Below are positions 34,222 to 42,886 of a stretch of 64,000 nt of DNA, piece by piece (within the stretch, counting starts at the first letter, position 1; the number at the start of each line of letters is the position of its first letter). This DNA comes from Rhizobium mesoamericanum STM3625 (lineage in GTDB: Bacteria > Pseudomonadota > Alphaproteobacteria > Rhizobiales > Rhizobiaceae), in assembly GCF_000312665.1 (NCBI RefSeq), contig NZ_HF536773.1, forward strand, positions 1 to 64,000. The letters are read 5' to 3'. The translations under genes were made by a program, and so were the position numbers. The notes beneath the pieces were generated by a model. That model worked only from the letters and a program-made list of their open reading frames with translations, was not told where the DNA came from and did not search any database.

Positions 34222-34284
34222 CTGCTGAACTCCCGACAAGAAAACGGGTAGGTTAACAAGCAGTAAAGGATTTGACAATGCTCT

Positions 34285-34317
34285 ATTGCGATGCACATAA
34301 AAAGAGTGCGTCGCAAT
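34285..34317. promoter_or_regulatory. 12-bp inverted repeat in the divergent EPS promoter
   Basis: ATTGCGATGCAC and GTGCGTCGCAAT are an inverted repeat with 11 of 12 pairs matching and a 9-base A-rich spacer. It lies 64 bp before the ExoY-like start and about 150 bp before the rightward GT4 start. It could be an operator for a dimeric regulator of both transcripts. No regulator gene is present in the EPS locus. Confidence 0.4.
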
Positions 34318-34464
34318 ATCCTTGAGTATCCGGCGAGATCCCCTAAGATTCTTACCTTCTGTATTACGGTAGGAGGTACATAAATACTTTCGATGATCGT
34401 CGCAAAAGCTGTGCGGCCTCACGCGAAACGAGAGTATTTCCTACTTTTGCTGGTGGAGCATCTT

Positions 34465-35583
34465 ATGCGTGTAGCGATCATTCACTATTGGCTGGTGGGC
34501 ATGAGAGGTGGCGAGAAAGTTCTCGAGGCGCTTTGCCATATCTACCCAGCGGCTGACATATACACGCACGTGTGCGATCCGTCCGCCATTTCCAACTCGA
34601 TCAAAAGTCATAAGATTTCGACCACGTTCATCGCCCGCCTGCCCTATGCGAAGAAAATGTACAAACGATATCTGCCGCTAATGCCCATGGCGTTGGAGCA
34701 AATCGACCTTGGGGGCTACGATCTCGTCATCAGCAGTGAATCCGGCCCTGCAAAAGGCATTATACCCACCTCGCCGGCCGTGCACATATGTTACTGCCAC
34801 TCTCCGATGCGCTACATCTGGAACATGTACAACAGGTACTATGACAGTTCAGGGCTGCTCACACGGTTGATGATGCCGCCGTTGGCACATTACCTCAGGA
34901 CGTGGGACGTCGCGACATCTAACCGCGTCGACGATTTTGTTGCAAATTCGGCGACCGTCGCACATCGGATCAAGAGCTATTACAGGCGTGACGCCGAAGT
35001 CATTCACCCGCCAGTTGACACGCAGGCATTCCGACCCGTCGCAACCAGTGAGCTCGAAGACTATTATCTACTGGTCGGGGAGCTCGTGAGCTACAAACGA
35101 CCGGACCTGGCTATTGAAGCCTTCAATCGAATGAAGACGAAGCTGGTCGTCATTGGCAGCGGCGAAATGCTTGGGCGTCTGCGAAAGATCGCGGGGCCGA
35201 CCGTCACGATATTGGGCACTCAATCCTTTGACGCTCTCAAACACTATTATGCGCGTTGCAAGGCGCTGGTTTTTCCGGGCGAGGAGGATTTCGGAATTGT
35301 GCCTGTCGAGGCCATGGCAAGCGGCAGGCCGGTTATCGCTTACGGTCGTGGCGGCGCCACCGAGACCGTCGTCGCGAACCAAACCGGTGTGTTTTTCGAA
35401 ACACAAGGGGTTGATGCAATTGTTGACGCAGTCGAACGTCTGCAGCGGATTGATTTCAATCCAAGTGACGCCGTTGCCAGAGCCGCGCAGTTCCGAAGAG
35501 AAGTCTTCGTCGACAAATTCAGCTCGTTCGTCAGAAAAGCGACCGGCAGCAGCACCGACCTCCTTCGGGCTCGAGCCGGTTAG
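34465..35583 (+). CDS. Glycosyltransferase family 4 (WbaZ-like)
   Basis: A 372-residue GT-B glycosyltransferase. The N-terminal domain starts MRVAIIHYWLVGMRGGEKVL; YCHSPMRYIWNMYNRYYDSS is characteristic of WbaZ/mannosyl-type GT4 enzymes of O-antigen and EPS synthesis. The donor-binding domain contains YLLVGELVSYKRPDLAIEAF and FPGEEDFGIVPVEAMASGRP. GGAG lies 8 nt before ATG 34465; a longer frame from 34393 begins beside a strong AGGAGGT but has poor spacing. It is followed by the exporter gene after 44 bp. Confidence 0.88.
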   Translation: MRVAIIHYWLVGMRGGEKVLEALCHIYPAADIYTHVCDPSAISNSIKSHKISTTFIARLPYAKKMYKRYLPLMPMALEQIDLGGYDLVISSESGPAKGIIPTSPAVHICYCHSPMRYIWNMYNRYYDSSGLLTRLMMPPLAHYLRTWDVATSNRVDDFVANSATVAHRIKSYYRRDAEVIHPPVDTQAFRPVATSELEDYYLLVGELVSYKRPDLAIEAFNRMKTKLVVIGSGEMLGRLRKIAGPTVTILGTQSFDALKHYYARCKALVFPGEEDFGIVPVEAMASGRPVIAYGRGGATETVVANQTGVFFETQGVDAIVDAVERLQRIDFNPSDAVARAAQFRREVFVDKFSSFVRKATGSSTDLLRARAG

Positions 35584-35627
35584 TGCAGCGCCCTTTCCGC
35601 CTTGGATAATGTTGGTTGGAGTAAGAC

Positions 35628-36980
35628 ATGCGATCATATCCCCTAAGGCACAGGCAAGATCAAAACTCATCAATTTTTGCCGATTTCTGGCGCAGCCTCA
35701 GGAGAATGGTCGTCCCATTCTTTCTTTCAGCGTTGGCTACTTTCGCTGTGCCCGCCACCTCGGTCGCCTCGCCCGACGACTATATTCTCGGCCCACAAGA
35801 TACACTGAAGATCCGCGTTTACGAATGGCGACCCTCGACAGGGACGGCTTTCGAATGGGTACCGCTGACCGGAGAGTTCGTGATCTCGCCAGCAGGTAAC
35901 CTGTCACTGCCGATCATCGGGATCGTGCCCGTGGCCGGAAAGACGTTGGAACAGGCTGCTGACTCGATTAGCGAGAAACTGCAGATGCAGATCGGGCTGC
36001 AAAAGCGGCCCAACGCGTCGGTGGAGGTATCAGAATACCGGCCATTTTTCGTCGCAGGATTGGTTACCAAGCCAGGCAAATACAACTACAGTCCCGGCCT
36101 GACGGTTATCCAGGCATTAAGTATGGCCGGAGGGATAGGCCCAGTTGACCCAAATCTAATTAGCCTCCAGCGCGATGCATTGATCAGCCATGGCGACATG
36201 CGAGAACTCGGTGAAGAGCGCCTCGGGCTGCTGGCACGAAAAGCACGCGTTGAAGCTACATTGAAAGGCGCAGAGACAGTCACTTTTCCGCCTGAGGTGA
36301 TGAGCCGGAAAGACGAAGCCGACGTCATGCGGATGATGGTTGACGAGCAAGCGCTCTTTGAGACGCGAGAGCGCTCCATGAATACGGAACTCGATTCCCT
36401 TAGACAGGCCAAGGTTCTGGCTGCAAGCCAGATCGAATCATTACAGGCTAAAGCGGTCTCGCTTTCGAAGCAGATTGAACTCGCCAACAAGGAAGTGAAC
36501 TCGGTGAACAAATTGATCGCGCAAGGCCTAACCATTTCCTCTCGCGAGTTGAGTGCCAATCAGAATCTCGCAGAACTCGAAGGACGCAATCTCGATGTAT
36601 CGCTTGCAATCTTGAAGACACAGCAGGATATCGCGAAGGTCGACCAGGACACGGCCGATGTCCATAATCGATATCATGTCAATGCCTTAACTGAGGCTGC
36701 CGAGCTTCGGGATCGCCTGGCTGCAAATGGAGAGAAGACAAGGACCGCACAATCCCTCATCAACAATCTCCAGGTGCGTGCCCCCGCGGCAATGGCGACT
36801 GCTGATACCACTGGAAACGACGCGTTTTTGACCACGATCGATCGCAATGAGAATGGGATAGTGCGCACGCTCATCGTTGCAGACAATGATCGGATTTTAC
36901 CCGGCGATGTTTTAAGGGTTGAAAAGCGCGACAGAAAATCAGCTCTGCAGAGCAATGCAACCTTCATGACGCCCGAATGA
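35628..36980 (+). CDS. Polysaccharide export protein, ExoF/Wza type
   Basis: A 450-residue periplasmic/outer-membrane exporter component. It has a signal peptide (hydrophobic PFFLSALATFAVPATSVAS, cleaved near residue 48). The Poly_export domain is DDYILGPQDTLKIRVYEW. A SLBB-like segment follows: FVAGLVTKPGKYNYSPGLTV. A long helical region (roughly 205-370) predicts coiled-coil. ExoF-type proteins lack the lipobox of Wza, as here. It would connect the inner-membrane polymerase to an export channel. Confidence 0.88.
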   Translation: MRSYPLRHRQDQNSSIFADFWRSLRRMVVPFFLSALATFAVPATSVASPDDYILGPQDTLKIRVYEWRPSTGTAFEWVPLTGEFVISPAGNLSLPIIGIVPVAGKTLEQAADSISEKLQMQIGLQKRPNASVEVSEYRPFFVAGLVTKPGKYNYSPGLTVIQALSMAGGIGPVDPNLISLQRDALISHGDMRELGEERLGLLARKARVEATLKGAETVTFPPEVMSRKDEADVMRMMVDEQALFETRERSMNTELDSLRQAKVLAASQIESLQAKAVSLSKQIELANKEVNSVNKLIAQGLTISSRELSANQNLAELEGRNLDVSLAILKTQQDIAKVDQDTADVHNRYHVNALTEAAELRDRLAANGEKTRTAQSLINNLQVRAPAAMATADTTGNDAFLTTIDRNENGIVRTLIVADNDRILPGDVLRVEKRDRKSALQSNATFMTPE

Positions 36981-37083
36981 CAAACGCTCAAAAGAATGAC
37001 CGTGCATACTTGCGAGAAACCAGTATATGGCGATAACATATATTGAGATTGGGTGTAAGGCGGGCTGCGGGAGGAAGAGCTTG

Positions 37084-37377
37084 ATGCCGTGGGCGATCGC
37101 CGTTTCGTTTCTGGTCGGCGCCATTTGTGCCGTGCGGCTTCCTGTCTTGCTTTTCACCTTGATCGTGGCGTTGGTCGTTGTTGTTTTCGGCGTGATTGGT
37201 CATGGCCTGGGGAACTCACTTGCAACTGTTGCGGTATGGGCAATCATTTATGCAGCAGCACTTGAGGCCGGCTACCTCTTTGTCCATTGGCTTTTCTATC
37301 TTTTTTACGTCAAGAGAACCGCCCAAAAAACCAAACAGGCCTCGCCTAAGATCAGATCCAAATACTCTGCAGAGTAG
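37084..37377 (+). CDS. Small membrane protein of the EPS locus
   Basis: A 97-residue protein starting MPWAIAVSFLVGAICAVRLP, with three hydrophobic helices and a basic C-terminal tail (KRTAQKTKQASPKIRSKYSA). GGGAGG lies about 10 nt before ATG 37084; a longer frame from 37027 adds 19 residues. Small membrane proteins of this kind are often found in rhizobial EPS loci, where their role is undefined. It is 103 bp after the exporter gene and in the same direction. Confidence 0.65.
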   Translation: MPWAIAVSFLVGAICAVRLPVLLFTLIVALVVVVFGVIGHGLGNSLATVAVWAIIYAAALEAGYLFVHWLFYLFYVKRTAQKTKQASPKIRSKYSAE

Positions 37378-37598
37378 AAACCAGCCCTCGGCCGTGATTG
37401 CTTGGCCGTTGCCAAGATGTAATTAACCTGCAGTCCTGCAATTTATTGTTGCCACTTCTCCTCCCCCGCTAACAATGCCCAGCATTCGATCATGCAATTC
37501 GGCTGCGCGCGCGTGCGCTGTTGCAAGAGCGCCAGTCTGGACGTTGTCATGTTGATTGGCGGTACTAGCCCAACAACAAAAGAACAAACCGCTCCCTT

Positions 37599-38996
37599 TT
37601 ACGAGTGGGATCGAGGCGCGGAGGGCTCGTACTTCGGATCAGTTCGCTCTGGTTCAGCGCTGGCAAGCGCAGCAAGAATAAAGAAAAGGAGGCCCAAATC
37701 CACCAGCGCACCCACGACCGAGGCGCCAATCAGCAAGCACAGACAGCCATTGCGCGCTGCCAATCGGACGTCGGAGGTTGCAGTGCGCTCCAAACCTCTT
37801 CGCCTGCCTATGGCGGAAAGCAAGAACAGAACGAAAAAGACGGTGCCTGGGATACCTACGTTGGACAGCAGAGCCACTGGGTAGCTTGAGGTACGCGCTG
37901 TCCCAAGGCCAACCCCGAGCCCCCAGGAGTCAATGAAGTTCTGCAACCCGTAGGCGTTCCAAGAGGCACGCTCGAGGCCGGATGACGTCGTTGCCTTGCT
38001 GAGGACCAGGAGATCGACGTAGTTGTGCAGTGCTTCATAAAGCCTTTGGTCGAGGAGGACGATAATGCCAACGACAATGACCAGTTGCGGTGCAAAGAAG
38101 ACGACCAATGTGCTACTGCGGTGGGCCGTCCCGGCCCCGCACCGTGCAACTGCGGTCATGTACAGAAGGCCGAGGCAGAGTGGAGTTGCAACAAGGCCGG
38201 TCGAGGACGTCGAGAGCACAACGAGGACAAGCGATGCCAAAGCAAGCGGCCCCGTCCAGCGGGCCTCACGACCACACAGCCACATGGTTGCGGTGAAACC
38301 AAGGACACCAAGCGTGATACCCGCAAAGGCCGATGCTTCCGGCCATGAGCCAACAATCCGCTGCATGCCGGCGATCGCTTCATCATTGTGAAGCGTGTAC
38401 TGCGCGTTGCGAATGAATTGCAACAAGTCTTGCGTACCCGTGGCTCGGGTCCAAAGATCGAGCAACGCAGCGATTACATTGGCGGCTGCATAGGCAATAA
38501 GACCGGTTACAATTGCTGAAAATCCCCGTCTGCTCGATCCGACTGACAGGATAACCAAAAAGCAAAGCAAATCCGCCGCCAAATAGGCTGACTGCGTGAA
38601 ATTGCTTGATAACGGGCCAAGGGGTACGGTTCCACCGGTTGTCGGATATTCGGAGATTCCGACCGGTATGATCTGCGTCGTGCCTGCGAGCAGACGCGGA
38701 AGGAAGTAGCCGGAGATGGCTCCATACACCACCAGACATCCTAACCAGAAGCCCGGCTGGCGAAAGCCCATTGCCTTGATCGAAAGGCTTGCATTGCGGC
38801 GCCATGAAAGAGCGATAACAATCGTGAAGAGAAGGAAGAGATGTGCCGGCTGAATGCTCGCCGAGCCGGCAAGTATGGCGGCCGCAGCGCCAAATAGCGT
38901 CAGGACAATAAACACGACGGTGGCGAAGCGGAAATCAAGCAGTAGGCAGCATAGGCCGACTATTATGGTAACGACGCCAATCGGTTCTAAACTCAT
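37599..38996 (-). CDS. O-antigen/EPS polymerase, Wzy/ExoQ-like
   Basis: A 465-residue membrane protein with about 12 hydrophobic helices and a larger polar loop near residues 320-360 (LLVLSKATTSSGLERASWNA). This is followed by LQNFIDSWGLGVGLGTARTS, the segment that in Wzy/WaaL-type proteins faces the periplasm. Wzy polymerases join lipid-linked repeat units; the family is poorly conserved, so the call relies on topology, this loop and location. It is convergent with the small membrane protein gene. No other polymerase candidate is present in the locus. Confidence 0.7.
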   Translation of the reverse strand: MSLEPIGVVTIIVGLCCLLLDFRFATVVFIVLTLFGAAAAILAGSASIQPAHLFLLFTIVIALSWRRNASLSIKAMGFRQPGFWLGCLVVYGAISGYFLPRLLAGTTQIIPVGISEYPTTGGTVPLGPLSSNFTQSAYLAADLLCFLVILSVGSSRRGFSAIVTGLIAYAAANVIAALLDLWTRATGTQDLLQFIRNAQYTLHNDEAIAGMQRIVGSWPEASAFAGITLGVLGFTATMWLCGREARWTGPLALASLVLVVLSTSSTGLVATPLCLGLLYMTAVARCGAGTAHRSSTLVVFFAPQLVIVVGIIVLLDQRLYEALHNYVDLLVLSKATTSSGLERASWNAYGLQNFIDSWGLGVGLGTARTSSYPVALLSNVGIPGTVFFVLFLLSAIGRRRGLERTATSDVRLAARNGCLCLLIGASVVGALVDLGLLFFILAALASAEPERTDPKYEPSAPRSHS

Positions 38997-39570
38997 ATCT
39001 TTGCATCCGACCGAGAATTCGATTTATCGGAAAGGATATGATGCTTTCTACATAGCATTGCACTTCACGATAGTGCAGTTTAAATCTTTAGAGAAGCGAT
39101 TACGACATGACCGGCTTTACCTGAGGATCGATCATGACTTTCGTCTGACGTCGCGCTTCGCAATTCTCGAACTTTTAGGGCGCTCCGTTTTCCTCGACTT
39201 CACCAAGACGATTAAGGATTGCTGGCCCAATAAAGGCAGGAGGCGTCAGCGAGCGAGTGACCAGCCAGCTCTGGTGCAGCGTGTGCAGCAACCTCGCGGA
39301 TCACGCCCGGAAGCGGACCTTCTGCGTTGCGGGATCGGTAAAGGCTCTCTTCTGACCTTTTTACGCGCACCATGTGTTGCGATCGGGTGCAGCGGCTTGG
39401 CTTGTCGTTAGGTCCCCTGACACGCCTCGGACGTATTTTTGTGACGAGGGATGATCCGCGCGCGGAATGGACAGGGGTACCGCGTTGATGGTACTGAATA
39501 AGAAGGCCAATAGTGATTTCTTTTTCCGAAACTGACCTGCGAGAAAACCGCTTTCCAGGGATGGGACGAA
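38997..39570. other. Intergenic stretch upstream of the polymerase
   Basis: No gene was recognised in about 570 bases. A short inverted repeat TGCAC-N9-GTGCA lies at 39059-39077, 62 bp before the polymerase start, and may be a regulatory site. Other open frames are basic and low-complexity. The right end should hold the promoter of the YqhA-like gene. Confidence 0.45.
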
Positions 39571-40098
39571 ATGATCGCTGTGTTATTGAGTTTGCGTTAC
39601 GTGATGGCGCTGGCCTCAATCGGCGTCATCGCCGCATCCTTCTTGATGTTCTGGGAAGGCCTCCTCACAATCTGGGATGCATTCGCTTACATCCGAACTG
39701 ATCCCGATCAAGGCGTCGTTACAGCGGTCCTGCAGGGTACCGACAAGCTGTTGTTCGGCATCGTGCTGGTAATTTTCGGCTGCGCAATTACCGTTGGCTT
39801 CGTCATTAGCCCGTCTTCGCCATGGCGAAGGAGGTTGCCGGAATGGATGGTGATTGAAGGTATCGCCGACCTTAAAAATCTTTTCTTTCAAATGATTATT
39901 CTCTATCTCGTCGTCCACTTCGTGACGTTGGTCGCGGAGACCGTCGATGCCATGCCGCAATGGAACGCCCTAGTCTTGCCCGTCGCTATTCTCTTGTTGG
40001 CGGCAGCAATGAAAATAATCGCGACCATTTCCCCGCATCCCCGTCCCGCTGCGGTTAAGACGAATGCGGCGAGCGGCGATGTCACGTCAGGCTCTTGA
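39571..40098 (+). CDS. YqhA/UPF0114-family membrane protein
   Basis: A 175-residue inner-membrane protein with four hydrophobic helices. The first reads RYVMALASIGVIAASFLMFW. The motif VLQGTDKLLFGIVLVIFGCA followed by LPEWMVIEGIADLKNLFFQM is characteristic of the UPF0114 family. The function of this family is not established. GGGATGGGACGAA precedes the ATG. It stands alone between the EPS polymerase and the Nramp operon. Confidence 0.75.
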   Translation: MIAVLLSLRYVMALASIGVIAASFLMFWEGLLTIWDAFAYIRTDPDQGVVTAVLQGTDKLLFGIVLVIFGCAITVGFVISPSSPWRRRLPEWMVIEGIADLKNLFFQMIILYLVVHFVTLVAETVDAMPQWNALVLPVAILLLAAAMKIIATISPHPRPAAVKTNAASGDVTSGS

Positions 40099-40522
40099 GG
40101 CCGCCCTTCAGTCTTTCCTTCTCGCGCAGTGGGTTCTAGGCGAAAACTGAACCGGTTCGCCAGGCCGCGCTCGCCATCCAAATCGACCGCGCGCCATGCC
40201 CATTTGCGATGTGCTTTGATCGCAGGAGCAAGCCCCGCCGGGCAGCTTTACGATGAGCTGGCGCAATTGTCATAATCCCTATCGAGCCTAAAGGTCTAAA
40301 GAAAGCATCAAAACTGCAGAGATCGACCTCCTGTCCCCTGTTTTGGGCGTCTTATTAAACCCGCCCGCAAGGACGCGATCTCCGCCGAGAGCAGTCGATC
40401 ATGAATGTAGCGTAGTGAAGCGCTCTTTTCTCAACAAAGACGAAGACGCTCCGCCACATGCAAGGCCGCAGTCTTCCGACTTCCACGAAGGAGCAGGATT
40501 TGACCTTGTAATCCGCTCACGA
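40099..40522. other. Intergenic stretch
   Basis: About 420 bases between the convergent YqhA-like gene and the last PRC-barrel gene. No recognisable gene, strong terminator or repeat was found. Confidence 0.5.
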
Positions 40523-40828
40523 TTAGATGTCGGATTTGGGAGCCAGGTCTCGAAGCTTGAGGTGGCCGGTGTCTGACAAATCGATATCGGGCCATGGTAC
40601 AATACGCATGCTAACGTCTTGTTTCAGCCCCAACGGGCGCAACAGAGCGCGCACAATCACCAACGCGCTGAGCCGTTCCATCAAACCAAGGGCTCCGATG
40701 TGATATTCGGTTACGACGACATCTGAACCTCGCTCCTCAGCCTTGACCTCCTGGAGCCGGCCGATCGGTTGATCATTTCGGTCATAGACCTGCTTTCCGA
40801 GAAGCAATTCGAGGCGGACTTCCGTCAT
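40523..40828 (-). CDS. PRC-barrel domain protein (second)
   Basis: A 101-residue cytoplasmic protein with one PRC-barrel-like domain. Its start, LGKQVYDRNDQPIGRLQEVK, is the usual beta-hairpin, and the end, DLSDTGHLKLRD, closes the barrel. The central part (GALGLMERLSALVIVRALLR) is hydrophobic. PRC-barrels bind RNA, protein or membranes as adaptors. It overlaps the upstream PRC gene by 4 bp and is last in the lipoprotein-Nramp-PRC-PRC operon. Start chosen at 40828 (MTEVRLELLLG). Confidence 0.75.
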   Translation of the reverse strand: MTEVRLELLLGKQVYDRNDQPIGRLQEVKAEERGSDVVVTEYHIGALGLMERLSALVIVRALLRPLGLKQDVSMRIVPWPDIDLSDTGHLKLRDLAPKSDI

Positions 40829-41172
40829 GACCGTCCCCCCGGGATATAGCGCAGAACATGCCGCCTGAGCCACTCTTGATATCGCTCAATGGGAGTGCCC
40901 TTGTCATCGACATCGACCTCCACATCGATGCCCACGTCTTTGACCTTAGACCAGGGTATGCGAAAAGGCGGCGCCTCGCGCAATCTCGCCGGCATCCAAT
41001 CATGCAAGTGCCAGCTCAATCGCCGTACCAGGGTTAGCGGTCCCATTTCGATAAAGGCGACCTTTGGCGGCCCGTCATCCGTCACGGATAGGATCAGTCC
41101 GTCGACCTTTCCAATTCGGGATCCATTTCGATCGATTACCTGTTTGTCGAGGACATCGCGAATGAGATCCAT
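40825..41172 (-). CDS. PRC-barrel domain protein (first)
   Basis: A 115-residue protein. The PRC-barrel start is DVLDKQVIDRNGSRIGKVDG, followed by LILSVTDDGPPKVAFIEMGP. The middle contains LVRRLSWHLHDWMPARLREA and the C-terminal end is acidic then basic (VDVDDKGTPIERYQEWLRRH). It begins 1 bp after the Nramp stop. It and its neighbour look like distant relatives and might form a heteromer at the transporter. The role is not known. Confidence 0.75.
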   Translation of the reverse strand: MDLIRDVLDKQVIDRNGSRIGKVDGLILSVTDDGPPKVAFIEMGPLTLVRRLSWHLHDWMPARLREAPPFRIPWSKVKDVGIDVEVDVDDKGTPIERYQEWLRRHVLRYIPGGRS

Positions 41173-41173
41173 A

Positions 41174-42391
41174 TCAACCTCCGAGGATCTGTAACGGTAG
41201 GGTTATGATCGAAAGGATGAATGCCAAAGCGATAATGAAGACCACGGCGGCGTTGGCTACCCATCCGTTGCCATGTTCGCCGACGTAAATTGGATCATTC
41301 ATGAGAACGAGGAACGGCACCGCTCCGAAGGGCAGACTGAGAGCCGTGATTGCCATGGAGAATATGGTTATCTGCAGCGGATCTATGCCGGCAAGGATCG
41401 GTATGAGGGCAATCAAGAGCGATCCTGTATAGACAAGACTGAAGGCAGGATTGTGCTGAGGCTTTGCGTTTTCCGACCAGTTCCAACCGAAACCCTGCGC
41501 GACGATATAGGCTTGGGCGAGGCTTACCTCCAGCGCGGCGCCAAAGCAGGTTATGCCAAGCGAGCCGGCAAACAGGTAGAAGCCCCATTTGCCAAATGCG
41601 GGAGTAAGCATCATGGCGATCTGCTCATATCCTTCCACGTTCTCTATGCCGCTGGGCGGATAAATCATTGCTGCCAAAATCAGGATTGCAGCGGAGATGA
41701 TCGCGCCGAAGCTCATGCCAAGAGTTGCGATAGCGCGATTGGGACCAAAATAACTCTTGTCCCATTCTTCCTCGATCGCACCAGAAGAATAGAAGAAAAA
41801 CAAGTACGGCGAGATAACCGCGCCTAAAATGCTCGTAGCAATGAAGCCGTAATGCAGTGGGTCATTGATTGAAGACCTGGGCACGAAATGCGTTGCGATC
41901 TGTGACCAAGGCGTATCCATGAAGAATAGTGCGACGATGAAGCAGACCGCGAGGAGTCCGAGGAGCGAAACGCCGTTTTCGATGAGGCCGAACGTCCCGC
42001 GCCAGAGAAGAAGCCAGACGGCAAAGGTCGCCGGCAGCGCCCACCATTGAAAGCTCATACCGGTCAGAAACTGCAAGGCTAGCGAAATGCCGCCGATTTC
42101 AGCCGTCAGAACCATCAGGTTGACCAGGGCGGCAACTGCAAGCGTCAGGAGAAAGATATTGGAGCCGAAGCGGTGACGTATACCGTCCATGATCGTGTAA
42201 TGACTGGCGATCGCAAAACGTCCGGACATCTCGACCAGGAAAATCGTGCATATTGTACCGACGAGAAATGCCCAAAGCAGACTAAAGCCGTAAGCCGCTC
42301 CCGCCTGACTTGCCGTCGCGATATTTCCCGTTTCCAGAAAGCCACCAACGCTTGTGACGACACCCAAGGCAATCTGCAGCACCCTCTTCAT
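41174..42391 (-). CDS. Nramp-related transporter with altered metal-binding motif
   Basis: A 405-residue protein with 10-11 hydrophobic helices and the Nramp (LeuT-fold) layout. In canonical Mn/Fe Nramps helix 1 has DPGN and helix 6 has MPH. Here helix 1 reads GGFLETGNIATAS (Glu20, Thr21, Gly22, Asn23) and helix 6 reads GAVISPYLFFFYSSG (Ser194, Pro195, Tyr196). The Asp is thus replaced by Glu, and the soft-metal-selecting Met by Ser. This suggests a different cation preference, possibly harder ions such as Mg, as in Nramp-related Mg transporters; that is inference. It overlaps the lipoprotein gene by 4 bp. Confidence 0.8.
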   Translation of the reverse strand: MKRVLQIALGVVTSVGGFLETGNIATASQAGAAYGFSLLWAFLVGTICTIFLVEMSGRFAIASHYTIMDGIRHRFGSNIFLLTLAVAALVNLMVLTAEIGGISLALQFLTGMSFQWWALPATFAVWLLLWRGTFGLIENGVSLLGLLAVCFIVALFFMDTPWSQIATHFVPRSSINDPLHYGFIATSILGAVISPYLFFFYSSGAIEEEWDKSYFGPNRAIATLGMSFGAIISAAILILAAMIYPPSGIENVEGYEQIAMMLTPAFGKWGFYLFAGSLGITCFGAALEVSLAQAYIVAQGFGWNWSENAKPQHNPAFSLVYTGSLLIALIPILAGIDPLQITIFSMAITALSLPFGAVPFLVLMNDPIYVGEHGNGWVANAAVVFIIALAFILSIITLPLQILGG

Positions 42392-42774
42392 TGGGAAGCT
42401 CCAGATGCGGCTTTGAGAGTTTCCTGCCGGCGCCGCAAGTCTTCCAACTGCTTCGCTGCATCTTCGTTGCGACCGTTGACTAGGTCGTTCCCGGCGACCT
42501 CGACAGCCTTGCTCAGCTCCGTGATCTGCAAACTCAACTCCTGCGACCCGGTTTTCGTCAGCTGTTGTGCAAGACTATCGATCTCCTTTCCGCAGCGCTT
42601 CAGCGAAAGTCTTGTAAAACCTTTCGGGACAATCGATTTTTCTCTTGCCTCTATGATCATGACGGCCGTAGCGCTCCAGGACAGGAGAGAGCGAATTTTT
42701 CGGTCGTTTTCTTGCTGTTCATCCGAGCAGGAAACCATGGCGACTAGCAGGGATGCGAATACCAAGAGTTTCAC
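42388..42774 (-). CDS. Small lipoprotein at head of the Nramp operon
   Basis: A 128-residue protein with a short signal and lipobox (LLVAMVSC, Cys16), so it is probably a lipoprotein. The rest is helical and charged (QITELSKAVEVAGNDLVNGR and EDAAKQLEDLRRRQETLKAA), predicting a small helical bundle. No family was recognised. It starts the operon with the Nramp-related transporter and the two PRC-barrel genes, 112 bp downstream of the methyltransferase gene. Confidence 0.6.
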   Translation of the reverse strand: MKLLVFASLLVAMVSCSDEQQENDRKIRSLLSWSATAVMIIEAREKSIVPKGFTRLSLKRCGKEIDSLAQQLTKTGSQELSLQITELSKAVEVAGNDLVNGRNEDAAKQLEDLRRRQETLKAASGASQ

Positions 42775-42886
42775 GATCGCACTCCTGACAACGTCGGCAT
42801 GTACTTCGTTCGTTGAGATTTAACCAGCGTGGCAGTGACAGGTTCCAGCAGCTGCCGTGATCGGAAATACTGATCTCCCCAGGGGC

